From Hominiventricola filiformis (GTDB lineage Bacteria > Bacillota > Clostridia > Lachnospirales > Lachnospiraceae): a DNA stretch of 64,000 nucleotides. Of this stretch, positions 34,324 through 43,313 are shown one piece after another. Position 1 is the stretch's first letter. Each line of letters begins with the position of its first letter. The translations under genes were made by a program, and so were the position numbers. The stretch spans positions 73,659 through 137,658 of the forward strand of contig NZ_JAJEPS010000009.1 of NCBI RefSeq assembly GCF_020686965.1, read 5' to 3'. The notes under the pieces are model-generated. The model had not been told where the DNA came from and made no database searches. It saw nothing but the letters and a program-made list of their open reading frames with translations.

Positions 34324-35202
34324 TTATATCCTCCTGGGCTTGCAGGAACAACCGATTCCAAGGCCTCCCGGTCCAATATGGCAGCTGACACCCAGAGACA
34401 GTTCATCACATACCACATCCATACCCGGAAATGCTTCCTGAATCTCCTTTACCCATTCATCGGAAGCTTCTTTGGAAGCGCTGCTGGCAGCCAGAAGATA
34501 TATTTCACCTTTTTCAACTTCCTCTTTAAAGTTGGTAGCAAATTCATTTTTCATGGCATCAATCATCTCTTTTTTTGCACGATGGAATCCATGACATTTC
34601 TTATATGTTTCCAGTATTCCGGTACTGAACTTCAAAACTGGCCGGATATTCATAAGGCTTCCCAGAGCTGCACTGGTCTTACTGATTCTGCCACCGCGTT
34701 TTAAGAATTCCAACGTTTCCACACCGATGTAAATCATGCTTCTCTCTCTGGCTGCTTCCAGCATTTCCTTAATCTGCCCGGCGGAATAACCTTCTTCAAT
34801 CAGCTCCAGTGCATCCAGCACTGTTCTCTTCTGGGTAGAGGAAACACGTCCATTATCTACCACAAATACCTTCCCGGCATATGGTTCTTCCTGTGCAAGC
34901 ATCATGGCTGTTCCGCATGCTCCGCTCAGGGCGCTGCTCAGCGGAATATATACGATTTCCTCAAACTGCTCAAGTGCTTGATCCCAGAGCTTACACACTG
35001 CATCCGGTGTTGGCTGGGAAGTGCTGACTTTTGCACCGCCTCTTACTTTCTCGAAAAACTCTTCTCTCGTAATAGTCACATCTTCATAATAACACTCATC
35101 ATCCAAATAAAACGGCATGGGCAAGAGCAGTACCCCAAGTTTTGCCGCTTCAGCCGGCTTGATACTACTGTGGCTGTCCGTCACAACACCAGTTTTTTTC
35201 AT
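34324..35202 (-). CDS. DegV-family fatty-acid-binding protein (FakB-like)
   Basis: DegV proteins bind a fatty acid and present it to the kinase FakA for phospholipid synthesis. The 292-residue protein has VVTDSHSSIKP at the start, the STSQPTPDAV motif, PLSSALSGACGTA, and a C-terminal SCHIGPGGLGIGC loop. These match the family except that the second Ser block is SHSS rather than the more common DSSS. AGGAGG lies upstream. A DUF457 gene follows. Confidence 0.92.
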   Translation of the reverse strand: MKKTGVVTDSHSSIKPAEAAKLGVLLLPMPFYLDDECYYEDVTITREEFFEKVRGGAKVSTSQPTPDAVCKLWDQALEQFEEIVYIPLSSALSGACGTAMMLAQEEPYAGKVFVVDNGRVSSTQKRTVLDALELIEEGYSAGQIKEMLEAARERSMIYIGVETLEFLKRGGRISKTSAALGSLMNIRPVLKFSTGILETYKKCHGFHRAKKEMIDAMKNEFATNFKEEVEKGEIYLLAASSASKEASDEWVKEIQEAFPGMDVVCDELSLGVSCHIGPGGLGIGCSCKPRRI

Positions 35203-35350
35203 TTGTTATCCTCCCGTATATTCCATTTCGTTTTATATTCATTGTTAAATAAATGATTATAATCCTCTAATATAAACTGCTTTTGAATTATAGCAGAAAA
35301 AGATACATGAAGCCCGATGCTTTCCAAACGCAAACCCTGGGTCTTCAAAA

Positions 35351-35380
35351 AACAAGCCCGAAATAATTCCCGGGCTTGTT
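35351..35380. terminator. Terminator after MATE gene
   Basis: AACAAGCCCG...CGGGCTTGTT is a 10-bp stem flanked by A-runs and T-runs on both sides, so it can work in either direction; it lies 10 bases past the MATE stop. Confidence 0.85.
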
Positions 35381-35390
35381 TTTTATATAA

Positions 35391-36740
35391 CTATTTGGAA
35401 TTCCTCATTCTCGCCGTGATCCAGTAAAACGCCATTACAAAAACAATTCCCTTAACAACAGATGTCGCAGTCAACGCCCACCAGATACCCAGCAATCCTA
35501 ATGCCGTACCGGACAGAAGTATTGCCAACGGAATTCTTGCACTGGTCAGTGTAATGCTGATGACACTGCAAAGATGGGTCTTTCCAAGTCCTGACAGCGC
35601 ACCTACCGTCATCAGCTCCACGCTCATAAAGGCCTCGCTGTATCCGATAATGATCATATATCCCACCGCAGTAGCAATTGCCGTTGGTTCATGGAAGAAG
35701 ACACCGGAAATCTGTTCCGGAAAGCAGACAAACAACAAGGTAATGAACAGTCCCCATACACCTACTGTTATCAAAGATGCACGATAGCCCTTCTTTACGC
35801 GATCCATCTTGCCCGCACCATAGTTCTGGCCAATAAATGCATTCAACGCCGCACCGAATCCGTCCGCCGTATTCCAGGAAACAGACTCGATCTGTCCACC
35901 CACTCGCTGAGTAGCAATGGCTTCCGCACCAAATCCGGAGACCATCCGCGTCAGCACCATGGAAATCATGCAATACGCCATGCCCTGCAGCGCCGTGGGA
36001 ATTCCAATTTTACAGATTCCACGCACGTACTTCGGTGGGATTTTTTCAAACAGCTGAATTCCTTTTAAAACATTTTCTTTTTTTGTTACGAAAATCCTCA
36101 TGACCAGAATACTCATAACAATGAACTGCGCTGTCACAGTTGCGATGGCTGCGCCCGTTACGCCCAGCCGGGGAAAAGGTCCCGGTCCCAAAATGAGCAC
36201 CGGATCCAGAATCATATTGACTGCAAGACCAACGAGATTCGCTGCAAAAGGCGTTTTAGAATCTCCCTGCGCTGTATAAAGTCCTGTCAGCGTCAATGAC
36301 AAAAAGGAAAACATAATCAGCCCACAGGCAATTTTTGTATAAGAAAAAGCTGCCGCCAACGCCTCTGCATCCTCCAGCTTGAAAAATCCTATCAGTGGTT
36401 TGAGCAATATAAGAACAACTGCAGCAAACAAAATACCGAGCAATGCCGACATCTGCACCGCTGCCTGAGCATATCCATGTGCTTCTTCCTGTTCTCTCCG
36501 GCCAATATGCTGGGCCACCTGAACCTGTCCACCCATACGAGCCAACGACACCAGCCCCTGAGAAAGCCAGGTAAACATGCCTCCCACGCCAACACCCGCC
36601 ACTGCCTTCGCACCGAGAAGTCCTATCCACGCCATGTCCGTAATATTATATAGAGTTCCCAGAAATGACGATGCCATAATCGGTATTGCCAGTTTTGTCA
36701 GTGTCTTTAAAATCGGTCCCTTGGTTAAATTTCCTTCCAC
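35391..36740 (-). CDS. MATE-family multidrug/cation efflux protein
   Basis: This 449-residue protein has 12 membrane spans arranged as two related halves, the MATE fold. It begins LTKGPILKTLTKLAIPIMASSFLGTLYNITDMAWIG-type sequence, with GQNYGAGKMDRVKKGYR in the linker between halves and the typical GLGKTHLCS near the end. It should export cationic compounds using Na+ or H+. Substrate not predictable. It starts after GGAAGG-like sequence; no regulator gene is adjacent. Confidence 0.93.
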   Translation of the reverse strand: MEGNLTKGPILKTLTKLAIPIMASSFLGTLYNITDMAWIGLLGAKAVAGVGVGGMFTWLSQGLVSLARMGGQVQVAQHIGRREQEEAHGYAQAAVQMSALLGILFAAVVLILLKPLIGFFKLEDAEALAAAFSYTKIACGLIMFSFLSLTLTGLYTAQGDSKTPFAANLVGLAVNMILDPVLILGPGPFPRLGVTGAAIATVTAQFIVMSILVMRIFVTKKENVLKGIQLFEKIPPKYVRGICKIGIPTALQGMAYCMISMVLTRMVSGFGAEAIATQRVGGQIESVSWNTADGFGAALNAFIGQNYGAGKMDRVKKGYRASLITVGVWGLFITLLFVCFPEQISGVFFHEPTAIATAVGYMIIIGYSEAFMSVELMTVGALSGLGKTHLCSVISITLTSARIPLAILLSGTALGLLGIWWALTATSVVKGIVFVMAFYWITARMRNSK

Positions 36741-36904
36741 TCTTTTGTTTCCTCATCTTGTATTTTCTTCTATATTTAGTATACAAATTTTAGAGGAAAA
36801 AACAACCAAAGCATAAAATTTATGGAATTATATTGGTGCGATATACATTTTCCATCTGGCATGATACTATCGATACATTATTCTAAATGATTTACGGAGG
36901 ATAT

Positions 36905-37099
36905 ATGAAGAAAATTATTTTTTTAGGAATTCTGGCATGACGCTTTGCAGTATGCCCTTCTGGCTGGTGATCTGTTTCCTTGCACTGTCTTCACACAGTC
37001 TCCCTTCCTGCGGACAGACTGTCCAGTATCACCGGCTTTGCCAGAATCGCACTCATCGTGGCCGGCATGGTAATCAACAGTTTCGCAGCTGCCAGTTAA
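36905..37099 (+). pseudogene. Frameshifted small membrane protein gene
   Basis: GGAGG and ATG start the peptide MKKIIFLGILA, which then meets a stop. A second frame continues LCSMPFWLVICFLALSSHSLP, and the first frame resumes ADRLSSITGFARIALIVAG and ends NSFAAAS at 37099. The three pieces together give about 65 residues with two membrane spans. Two compensating frameshifts are needed, so it is either a dead gene or carries sequencing errors. Family not recognised. Confidence 0.55.
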
Positions 37100-37101
37100 A
37101 C

Positions 37102-37150
37102 AAAAAGCAGCCGTTCAGCATGATTGGCTCATACTGAACGGCTGCTTTTT
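37102..37150. terminator. Strong bidirectional terminator
   Basis: AAAAAGCAGCCGTTCAG and CTGAACGGCTGCTTTTT form a perfect 17-bp stem between the small broken gene and the pflA stop at 37176. It closes the long minus-strand operon. Confidence 0.9.
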
Positions 37151-37175
37151 ATTTATTCATTGGCAGTAAATTGGC

Positions 37176-37901
37176 TTATTTGATTCTTAAAATCTCTTCT
37201 GCACGTCTTACTTCTTCTTCCGTAGGCGGCAGAACATTTTTTAAGGAGTAGGGAATTCCAAGAGCTTCCCATTTGTGAACTCCCATCGTATGATAGGGAA
37301 GGATCTCCACACGTTCCACACTTTTCAGTTCCCTTATAAAATCATACAATGTTTCCAGACTTTCTCTGGAATCTGTCAGTCCCGGAACCAGCACGTGACG
37401 GATCCACATAGGTTTTTTATGTGCTGACAGATATCTGGCAAATGCCAGAATGTTCCGGTTATCCTGTCCAGTTAAGGCTTTATGCCGTTCCGGATCCATT
37501 TCTTTCATATCCAGGATGAAGAGGTCTGTGACATCCATTAATTTCTGAAAGGATTCCAGATAATCCGGTTCCATACAAAACGGGCCTCCGCTGGTATCAA
37601 GAGCAGTATGAATGTCATGCTTTTTGGCAATGGAGAAGAGGTCTGTGACAAATTCCATCTGAAGCATGGCTTCGCCGCCACTGACAGTGATACCACCTTT
37701 GTTTTTCCAGTAGGGTTTGAAACGGTACAGCTTCTGAAATAAACCTTCTGCCTCCCATTCCTCACCGCCTTCTTTTGTCCAGGTATCCGGATTATGACAG
37801 TACCGGCAGCGCAGGTTACAGCCTTTCAGAAAGACTACACTGCGCACGCCCGGTCCGTCTACCAGTCCGAAACTTTCAATCGAATGTACCCGGCCTGTCA
37901 T
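37176..37901 (-). CDS. pflA: Pyruvate formate-lyase activating enzyme
   Basis: This radical SAM enzyme installs the glycyl radical on PflB. The 241-residue protein has the cluster motif CNLRCRYCHNPDTW (CxxxCxxC), SVVFLKG just before it, and the GGEAMLQMEF SAM-binding stretch (SGGE). There is no extra ferredoxin domain, so it is the short PFL-type activase rather than a dehydratase activase. Its ATG overlaps the pflB stop (TAATG). Confidence 0.96.
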   Translation of the reverse strand: MTGRVHSIESFGLVDGPGVRSVVFLKGCNLRCRYCHNPDTWTKEGGEEWEAEGLFQKLYRFKPYWKNKGGITVSGGEAMLQMEFVTDLFSIAKKHDIHTALDTSGGPFCMEPDYLESFQKLMDVTDLFILDMKEMDPERHKALTGQDNRNILAFARYLSAHKKPMWIRHVLVPGLTDSRESLETLYDFIRELKSVERVEILPYHTMGVHKWEALGIPYSLKNVLPPTEEEVRRAEEILRIK

Positions 37902-40177
37902 TACAGTGTCTTATGGCAGGTACGTGCGATGACATCCAGCTGCTGTTTTTTCGTCAGAGAGATGAATTTTACTGCATAACCGGATACACGGATGGTGAAA
38001 TTCTGATACTCTTCCTTCTCCGGGTGCTCCATAGCGTCGATCAGCTTCTCTGTTCCGAATACGTTCACATTCAGGTGATGAGCATCCTGCTCAAAGTATC
38101 CGTCCAAAATCTGAACCAGATTTTCCACTCTCTCGTTCTCACTGTGTCCCAGTGCATCCGGATTGATGGTCTGGGTATTGGAAATACCGTCCAGTGCCCA
38201 GTGATACGGCAGTTTTGCAACAGAGTTCAGGGATGCCAGAAGACCGTTCTGCTCTGCTCCATAGGAAGGTGATGCTCCCGGAGCGAAGGAAGTAAATGCT
38301 TTACGTCCGTCCGGTGTTGCACCGGTAGCCTCTCCGTATACCACGTTGGAGGTGATGGTAAGAATAGAGGTACTCGGTTTGGAATCACGATAAGTATGAC
38401 GACGGCGGATCTTGTCAAAGAAGGTTCTTAATAACCAGGTTGCCAACTCGTCTGCTCTCGGATCATCATTACCGTAACGCGGGAAATCTCCCTCGATCTC
38501 GAAGTCTTTGGTAATGCCTTCCTCGTCACGAATGATCTTTACTTTTGCATATTTGATCGCACTCAAAGAGTCTACTACATGAGAGAAACCTGCAATACCG
38601 GTTGCGAAAGAACGCTCGCAGTCATTATTGATGAGCGCCATCTCAGCAGCCTCATAATAATATTTATCATGCATGTAATGGATCAGGTTCAGTACATTCA
38701 CATAAATGTCAGCCAGCCAGTCCATCCACCAGTCGAATTTCTCGATTACTTCGTCGTAATCTGCATATTCGGAGGTGATACGCTCCATCTTCGGTCCGCA
38801 CTGGATTCTGTGTTTTTCATCAAAACCGCCGTTGAATGCATACAGCAGAGTCTTTGCAAGGTTTGCACGTGCTCCGAACAGCTGAATCTCCTGTCCCGTT
38901 TTCGTTGCAGATACACAGCAGCAGATGGAATAGTCATCACCCCACTCCGGTTTCATAACTTCATCGTTCTCATACTGGATAGAGCTGGTATCAACAGAAA
39001 TCTTTGCTGCGTATTTCTTAAAGTTGTTCGGAAGGCTCGGGCTGTACAGTACAGTCAGGTTCGGCTCCGGGCTCGGTCCCATATTCTCCAGAGTATGAAG
39101 GAAACGGTAATCGTTCTTGGTTACCATATGTCTTCCATCCAGACTGGTTCCACCAACTTCCAGGGTAACCCAGGTCGGGTCACCGGAGAAGAGCTGATTA
39201 TACTCCGGAATGCGGGCAAATTTTACCATGCGGAACTTCATGGTCATATGGTCAATGAGCTCCTGTGCCTCTGCCTCAGTTAAGGTACCGTTCTCAAGGT
39301 CTCTCTGAATATAAATATCAAGGAAAGTGGAGATACGTCCTACGGACATGGCTGCACCGTTCTGGGTTTTTACTGCTGCCAGATATCCAAAATACAGCCA
39401 CTGTACTGCTTCTTTTGCATTTCTTGCCGGTCTGGAAATATCATAACCGTAGATCTTCGCCATCTCTTTCATCTCGTTCAGAGCTTTCAGCTGCTGGCTG
39501 ATCTCTTCTCTCATGCGGATGACATCATCATACATATTTCCGCAGCCCGCACGGTAATGAGCCACTTTCTTGGCTTCGATCAGACGGTCAATTCCATAGA
39601 GGGCTACACGACGATAATCGCCGACGATACGTCCACGTCCGTAAGTATCCGGCAGACCGGTTACTACATGGGTTTTTCTTGCCAGACGCATTTCCGGGGT
39701 ATAAGCTCCGAATACCGCATCATTATGAGTCGTCACATACGTCGTGAAGATCTTTTTCAGTTCCGGGTTAATCTCATAACCATAGGTTTCTGCTGCCTTG
39801 GTAGCCATTTTGATGCCGCCATAGGGCATAAATGCTCTCTTTAATGGCTTGTCCGTCTGCAGTCCTACAATCTGCTCCAGGTCTTTCATCTCTTCGTTGA
39901 TGTAACCTGGGCCATAAGCGGTCAGACCGGAGACAACTTCTGTCTCGCATTCCAGTACGCCGCCTTTTTCCCGTTCCATTTTTTGAAGCTTCTGCACTTC
40001 ATTCCATAATTTCGTGGTAGACTCGGTCGGTCCTGCTAAAAAGGACTCGTCTCCGTCATAGGGGGTGTAGTTTTTCTGGATGAAATCACGTACATTGATC
40101 TCTTCCTGCCACATTTCGCCACGGAAACCGTCCCAGGCTCCCTGACTGTCAAATTTTCCCGGTTTTGTCATCGGCAT
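37901..40177 (-). CDS. pflB: Formate C-acetyltransferase (pyruvate formate-lyase)
   Basis: This anaerobic enzyme turns pyruvate and CoA into acetyl-CoA and formate. The 758-residue protein shows the adjacent catalytic cysteines in SICCCVSATKTG, the FGARANLAKTLLYAFNGG stretch after them, and the glycyl radical loop RVSGYAVKF near the C-terminus. The Cys-Cys pair separates it from diol and choline lyases. GGAGG stands before the ATG. It is the fourth gene of an operon with tartrate dehydratase genes, 27 bases after ttdB. Confidence 0.97.
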   Translation of the reverse strand: MPMTKPGKFDSQGAWDGFRGEMWQEEINVRDFIQKNYTPYDGDESFLAGPTESTTKLWNEVQKLQKMEREKGGVLECETEVVSGLTAYGPGYINEEMKDLEQIVGLQTDKPLKRAFMPYGGIKMATKAAETYGYEINPELKKIFTTYVTTHNDAVFGAYTPEMRLARKTHVVTGLPDTYGRGRIVGDYRRVALYGIDRLIEAKKVAHYRAGCGNMYDDVIRMREEISQQLKALNEMKEMAKIYGYDISRPARNAKEAVQWLYFGYLAAVKTQNGAAMSVGRISTFLDIYIQRDLENGTLTEAEAQELIDHMTMKFRMVKFARIPEYNQLFSGDPTWVTLEVGGTSLDGRHMVTKNDYRFLHTLENMGPSPEPNLTVLYSPSLPNNFKKYAAKISVDTSSIQYENDEVMKPEWGDDYSICCCVSATKTGQEIQLFGARANLAKTLLYAFNGGFDEKHRIQCGPKMERITSEYADYDEVIEKFDWWMDWLADIYVNVLNLIHYMHDKYYYEAAEMALINNDCERSFATGIAGFSHVVDSLSAIKYAKVKIIRDEEGITKDFEIEGDFPRYGNDDPRADELATWLLRTFFDKIRRRHTYRDSKPSTSILTITSNVVYGEATGATPDGRKAFTSFAPGASPSYGAEQNGLLASLNSVAKLPYHWALDGISNTQTINPDALGHSENERVENLVQILDGYFEQDAHHLNVNVFGTEKLIDAMEHPEKEEYQNFTIRVSGYAVKFISLTKKQQLDVIARTCHKTL

Positions 40178-40204
40178 CGTCGGTGTTCCTCCATATTATC
40201 AGAA

Positions 40205-40837
40205 TTATTTAATAAATTTTACTTCCGGATAGATTGCTTTCTTTGCTTCTTCTTTTCTCTCATTGAAAGCTACTTTGTTCTCCTCGAACAGGTTACGTCC
40301 CTGTGCATCGATAGATACGATCAGCGGACCAAATTCTTTGACTTCGTTGCACCATAAAGTCTCCGGCATACCAAGCTCATCCCAGTGATGCTCTTTGATC
40401 TTTACTACCTCTGTAGCTGCAACGACTGCACAGCCTGCCGGGAATACACAGTGGATTGCGCCAAACTCTTTGCAGGCACGCTCGGTGTTCGGACCCATTC
40501 CGCCTTTTCCAACGATAACTCTGACACCGGTCAGTTTTGTAAACTCATATTCAAATTTCTCCATACGCATGGAAGTGGTCGGTCCTACGGAAACCATTTC
40601 ATAATCATCCTCAGTTCCCTCGATCTTACGAACGATCGGGCCTGCATGGAAAATAGCTTTGTCTTTGATATCATACGGAAGCTCTCTTCCGTACTCTACC
40701 AGACGACGGTGTGCCACGTCACGGCAGGTCATCAGATCGCCGTCCAGCCATACAATGTCACCGATTTTAATATCTTTCAGATCATCTGCGCTTACCGGTG
40801 TAACGAGAACTTTTTTATCTCCTCTAATTTCAATCAT
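40205..40837 (-). CDS. ttdB: L(+)-tartrate dehydratase beta subunit
   Basis: This is the C-terminal half of a class I Fe-S hydro-lyase; with TtdA it dehydrates tartrate to oxaloacetate. The 210-residue protein carries VTCRDVAHRRL-type sequence (here LMTCRDVAHRRLVEYG), KAIFHAGPIVRK, SVGPTTSMRMEKFE, GKGGMGPNTE and FPAGCAVVAATEV. The pattern is closer to TtdB than to fumarase B as I recall those proteins. A class I fumarase role cannot be excluded. It follows ttdA by 15 bases. Confidence 0.85.
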   Translation of the reverse strand: MIEIRGDKKVLVTPVSADDLKDIKIGDIVWLDGDLMTCRDVAHRRLVEYGRELPYDIKDKAIFHAGPIVRKIEGTEDDYEMVSVGPTTSMRMEKFEYEFTKLTGVRVIVGKGGMGPNTERACKEFGAIHCVFPAGCAVVAATEVVKIKEHHWDELGMPETLWCNEVKEFGPLIVSIDAQGRNLFEENKVAFNERKEEAKKAIYPEVKFIK

Positions 40838-40852
40838 GATTTTTACCTCCGC

Positions 40853-41758
40853 TTATGCATTGAATTTCCAGGTGGAATGAGTATCACAGGTTACAGACAG
40901 ATCTGCATTTACAACCAGATGTCCGCGACGATGAGACCAGCATCCTACGTTTACAGCAACACCGATGGTAGACGGATGACGTGCGGTATTCTCAATATTT
41001 ACGCCCATAACGGAATATTTTCCGCCCATACCCTGCGGTCCAAGGCCAATTTTGTTGATTCCGTCTTCCAGAAGTTTCTCCATCTTTGCTGCATTTGCAT
41101 TGTCATTGTGAGATCCGATCGGACGCATCAATGCTTTCTTGGAATTGAGTGCTGCAGTCTCTACGGAGGTACCAACACCAACACCTACCAGCAGCGGAGG
41201 ACAAGCATTCAGTCCATAAGTAGTCATCTGATCCAGTACAAAATCAGTGATTCCTTCGTATCCTGCACCCGGCATCAGAACCATGGCTTTTCCCGGAAGC
41301 GTACATCCGCCGCCTGCCATATATGCATAGATTTCACATTTATCGCTGTTCGGTACGATATCCCACCATACGGTCGGAGTTCCTTTACCAACGTTTTTCT
41401 TAGTATTGTACTCATCAAAAGTCTCTACAGAGTTATGTCTTAACGGAGTTGCGAAAGTAGCCTGAACAACAGCTTCTTTCAGAAGTCCTTCCAGCTCGTT
41501 GATGTACGGGAAATTGGTTCCGCATTTCAGCCAGAACTGGAGAACACCGGTATCCTGGCAGCTCGGTCTGTTGAGCTCTACAGCCAGACCCTGGTTCTTG
41601 GTCATGGTCTCATAGAGAACCTTCGGAAGTGCAGCAGTTTCCTGAGAGCCAAGCTCCTCCAGTTTCTTTACTACATCATCCGGTAATTTTTTTCCGATAT
41701 GGCCTACGAAATCAGCTACCATATCTGTTAACTGTTTTACTCCATTTTCCTTAGTCAT
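40853..41758 (-). CDS. ttdA: L(+)-tartrate dehydratase alpha subunit
   Basis: The 301-residue alpha subunit holds the 4Fe-4S cluster. The three cluster cysteines are visible in RPSCQDTGVLQFW, GGGCTLPGKAMVLMP and LNACPPLLVGVG. The stretches PLRHNSVETFDEYNT and ARHPSTIGVAVNVGCWSHRRG are as in TtdA. AGGAGG lies 8-9 bases before the ATG at 41758; the open frame continues upstream through that site. The order permease, ttdA, ttdB, with a divergent LysR gene, echoes the E. coli ttdR-ttdABT locus. Confidence 0.87.
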   Translation of the reverse strand: MTKENGVKQLTDMVADFVGHIGKKLPDDVVKKLEELGSQETAALPKVLYETMTKNQGLAVELNRPSCQDTGVLQFWLKCGTNFPYINELEGLLKEAVVQATFATPLRHNSVETFDEYNTKKNVGKGTPTVWWDIVPNSDKCEIYAYMAGGGCTLPGKAMVLMPGAGYEGITDFVLDQMTTYGLNACPPLLVGVGVGTSVETAALNSKKALMRPIGSHNDNANAAKMEKLLEDGINKIGLGPQGMGGKYSVMGVNIENTARHPSTIGVAVNVGCWSHRRGHLVVNADLSVTCDTHSTWKFNA

Positions 41759-41801
41759 TTTTATTACCTCCTGGTATTTATGAATCATTAAATTAACGTG
41801 C

Positions 41802-43067
41802 TTACGGATAGAACGGGAACAGGATCGGCAAGAGAACCATGCAGACTACAAAGGATACCAGAATCAGTGGTAATCCGGATTTTGCATAGTCATTGAATTT
41901 ATATCCGCCAAGTCCTACTACCATAGTGTTCGCCGGCATGCCGATCGGAGTCGCATATGCACAGGAACCTGCAATAACGGTTGCGATAACAACTGCTCGC
42001 GGATCCGCTCCCAGACTGTTTGCCAGTGATACAGCAATCGGTACCATCAGAGCCGTCGTTGCTGTGTTGGACATGAAGTTCGTCAGTACACAGGTTACAA
42101 TGAAGATTACCAACAGCAGAATAAGCGGATTCGGATTTGCACCCAGAAGGCCTACAATCTTGTCTGCAACCAGGACACCTGCTCCTGTCGTATCCAGTGC
42201 TTTTGCCAGAGCAAGAGAACCACCGAACAGAAGAACCACTTTCAAGTCAATGGACTTCAATGCATCTTTTTCAGAGATAACTCCGGTTAACACCAGTATG
42301 ATTGCCCCGATGCAGGCTGATACCTGAATACTGATACCGATCTCTTTTTCAAAGATCATTGCTAAAATTACAAGAATCAATACAATCAGAGATACTTCCT
42401 GTTTCCACTTCGGTACATTACTGAAATCTTTCTGCTCTCCTACTTCCTCTGTCACTGCATTCTTTCCATCCGGAAGGAAACGGTATCCGATGAAAGCAAA
42501 GTAAAGAATTCCAAGGATCAGCATCGGAACTCCTACCGGAGCATACATAAAGAAGCTGGTGGACAATCCCATCTCCTGAAGTGCATTCACACCCATGAGA
42601 TTTCCCGGTGCGCCAATAATGGAAAGATTTCCACCAAGTGCTGCTGCAAATACCAGCGGCATCAGAAGGCGGCTTCTGGAATAACCAGACTCATCTGCGA
42701 TTCCACAGACAACCGGAATCAGGACTGCTGCCGTACCGGTATTGGATAAAAATCCGGACATGATACCTACAATCACCATAATCGCAACAATTAACATTTT
42801 TTCTGTTTTGGCAAATTTAGTAACCAGTCCTCCGATTTTATTTGCCATTCCTGTTTCAAACAGTGCCTGTCCTACGACAAACATGCCAACACAGAGAATC
42901 ACGTTGCTGTTTACATACTGTGCGAAAGTCGTCTGTGAATCAAGTACTCCGGTCAGTGTCAGACCAATGGCACAAATAGATGCAGTCAGACCCAGTGGAA
43001 TTTTTTCAAGAATAAAACTGATGACTGCAAATGCAAGAAACAGCAGAGTAATAGTTGTTTGAGACAT
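41802..43067 (-). CDS. SLC13/DASS-type dicarboxylate permease
   Basis: This 421-residue membrane protein has about 11 spans and two matching re-entrant motifs. SNTGTAAVLIPVVCGIA appears in the first half and SNTATTALMVPIAVSLA in the second, the SNT signatures of the DASS / ion transporter superfamily. GGNLSIIGAPGN and ATPIGMPANTMV are the accompanying loops. The substrate is inferred to be tartrate or a related C4-dicarboxylate because ttdA and ttdB follow directly. First gene of the five-gene operon. Confidence 0.88.
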   Translation of the reverse strand: MSQTTITLLFLAFAVISFILEKIPLGLTASICAIGLTLTGVLDSQTTFAQYVNSNVILCVGMFVVGQALFETGMANKIGGLVTKFAKTEKMLIVAIMVIVGIMSGFLSNTGTAAVLIPVVCGIADESGYSRSRLLMPLVFAAALGGNLSIIGAPGNLMGVNALQEMGLSTSFFMYAPVGVPMLILGILYFAFIGYRFLPDGKNAVTEEVGEQKDFSNVPKWKQEVSLIVLILVILAMIFEKEIGISIQVSACIGAIILVLTGVISEKDALKSIDLKVVLLFGGSLALAKALDTTGAGVLVADKIVGLLGANPNPLILLLVIFIVTCVLTNFMSNTATTALMVPIAVSLANSLGADPRAVVIATVIAGSCAYATPIGMPANTMVVGLGGYKFNDYAKSGLPLILVSFVVCMVLLPILFPFYP

Positions 43068-43193
43068 TTATAATCCCCTTTCATCCTGTTAATATAACTG
43101 AGTTCCCTTTTGAAAATGTCGGCCGAACATATTTCATTTGTACTTTCATTATAATTATGGTTGTTCATAAAAACAAATTGTTAGATTATATGA

Positions 43194-43214
43194 CCATATA
43201 AAAAATTTTTATGG
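43194..43214. promoter_or_regulatory. Candidate LysR operator between permease and LysR genes
   Basis: An AT-rich dyad starting CCATATAAAAAATTT and ending ATGG lies in the 246-base divergent region. CCATA and TATGG half sites match the T-N11-A type layout used by LysR regulators. Position and symmetry are visible; binding is inferred. Confidence 0.5.
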
Positions 43215-43313
43215 AGTCAAATTTGAAATACCCGTTTTATACATTTTTACTAGGATAATGAAAAAAAATATGTTATTATTAATAGGAAATATCAGAAAGA
43301 AAGGACAGATACC

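Noticed and set aside
40385..41443. A 352-codon plus-strand open frame over ttdA and ttdB
   Set aside because: It lies opposite two genes with intact cluster and signature motifs and reads as random, Cys/His/Ile-rich sequence.
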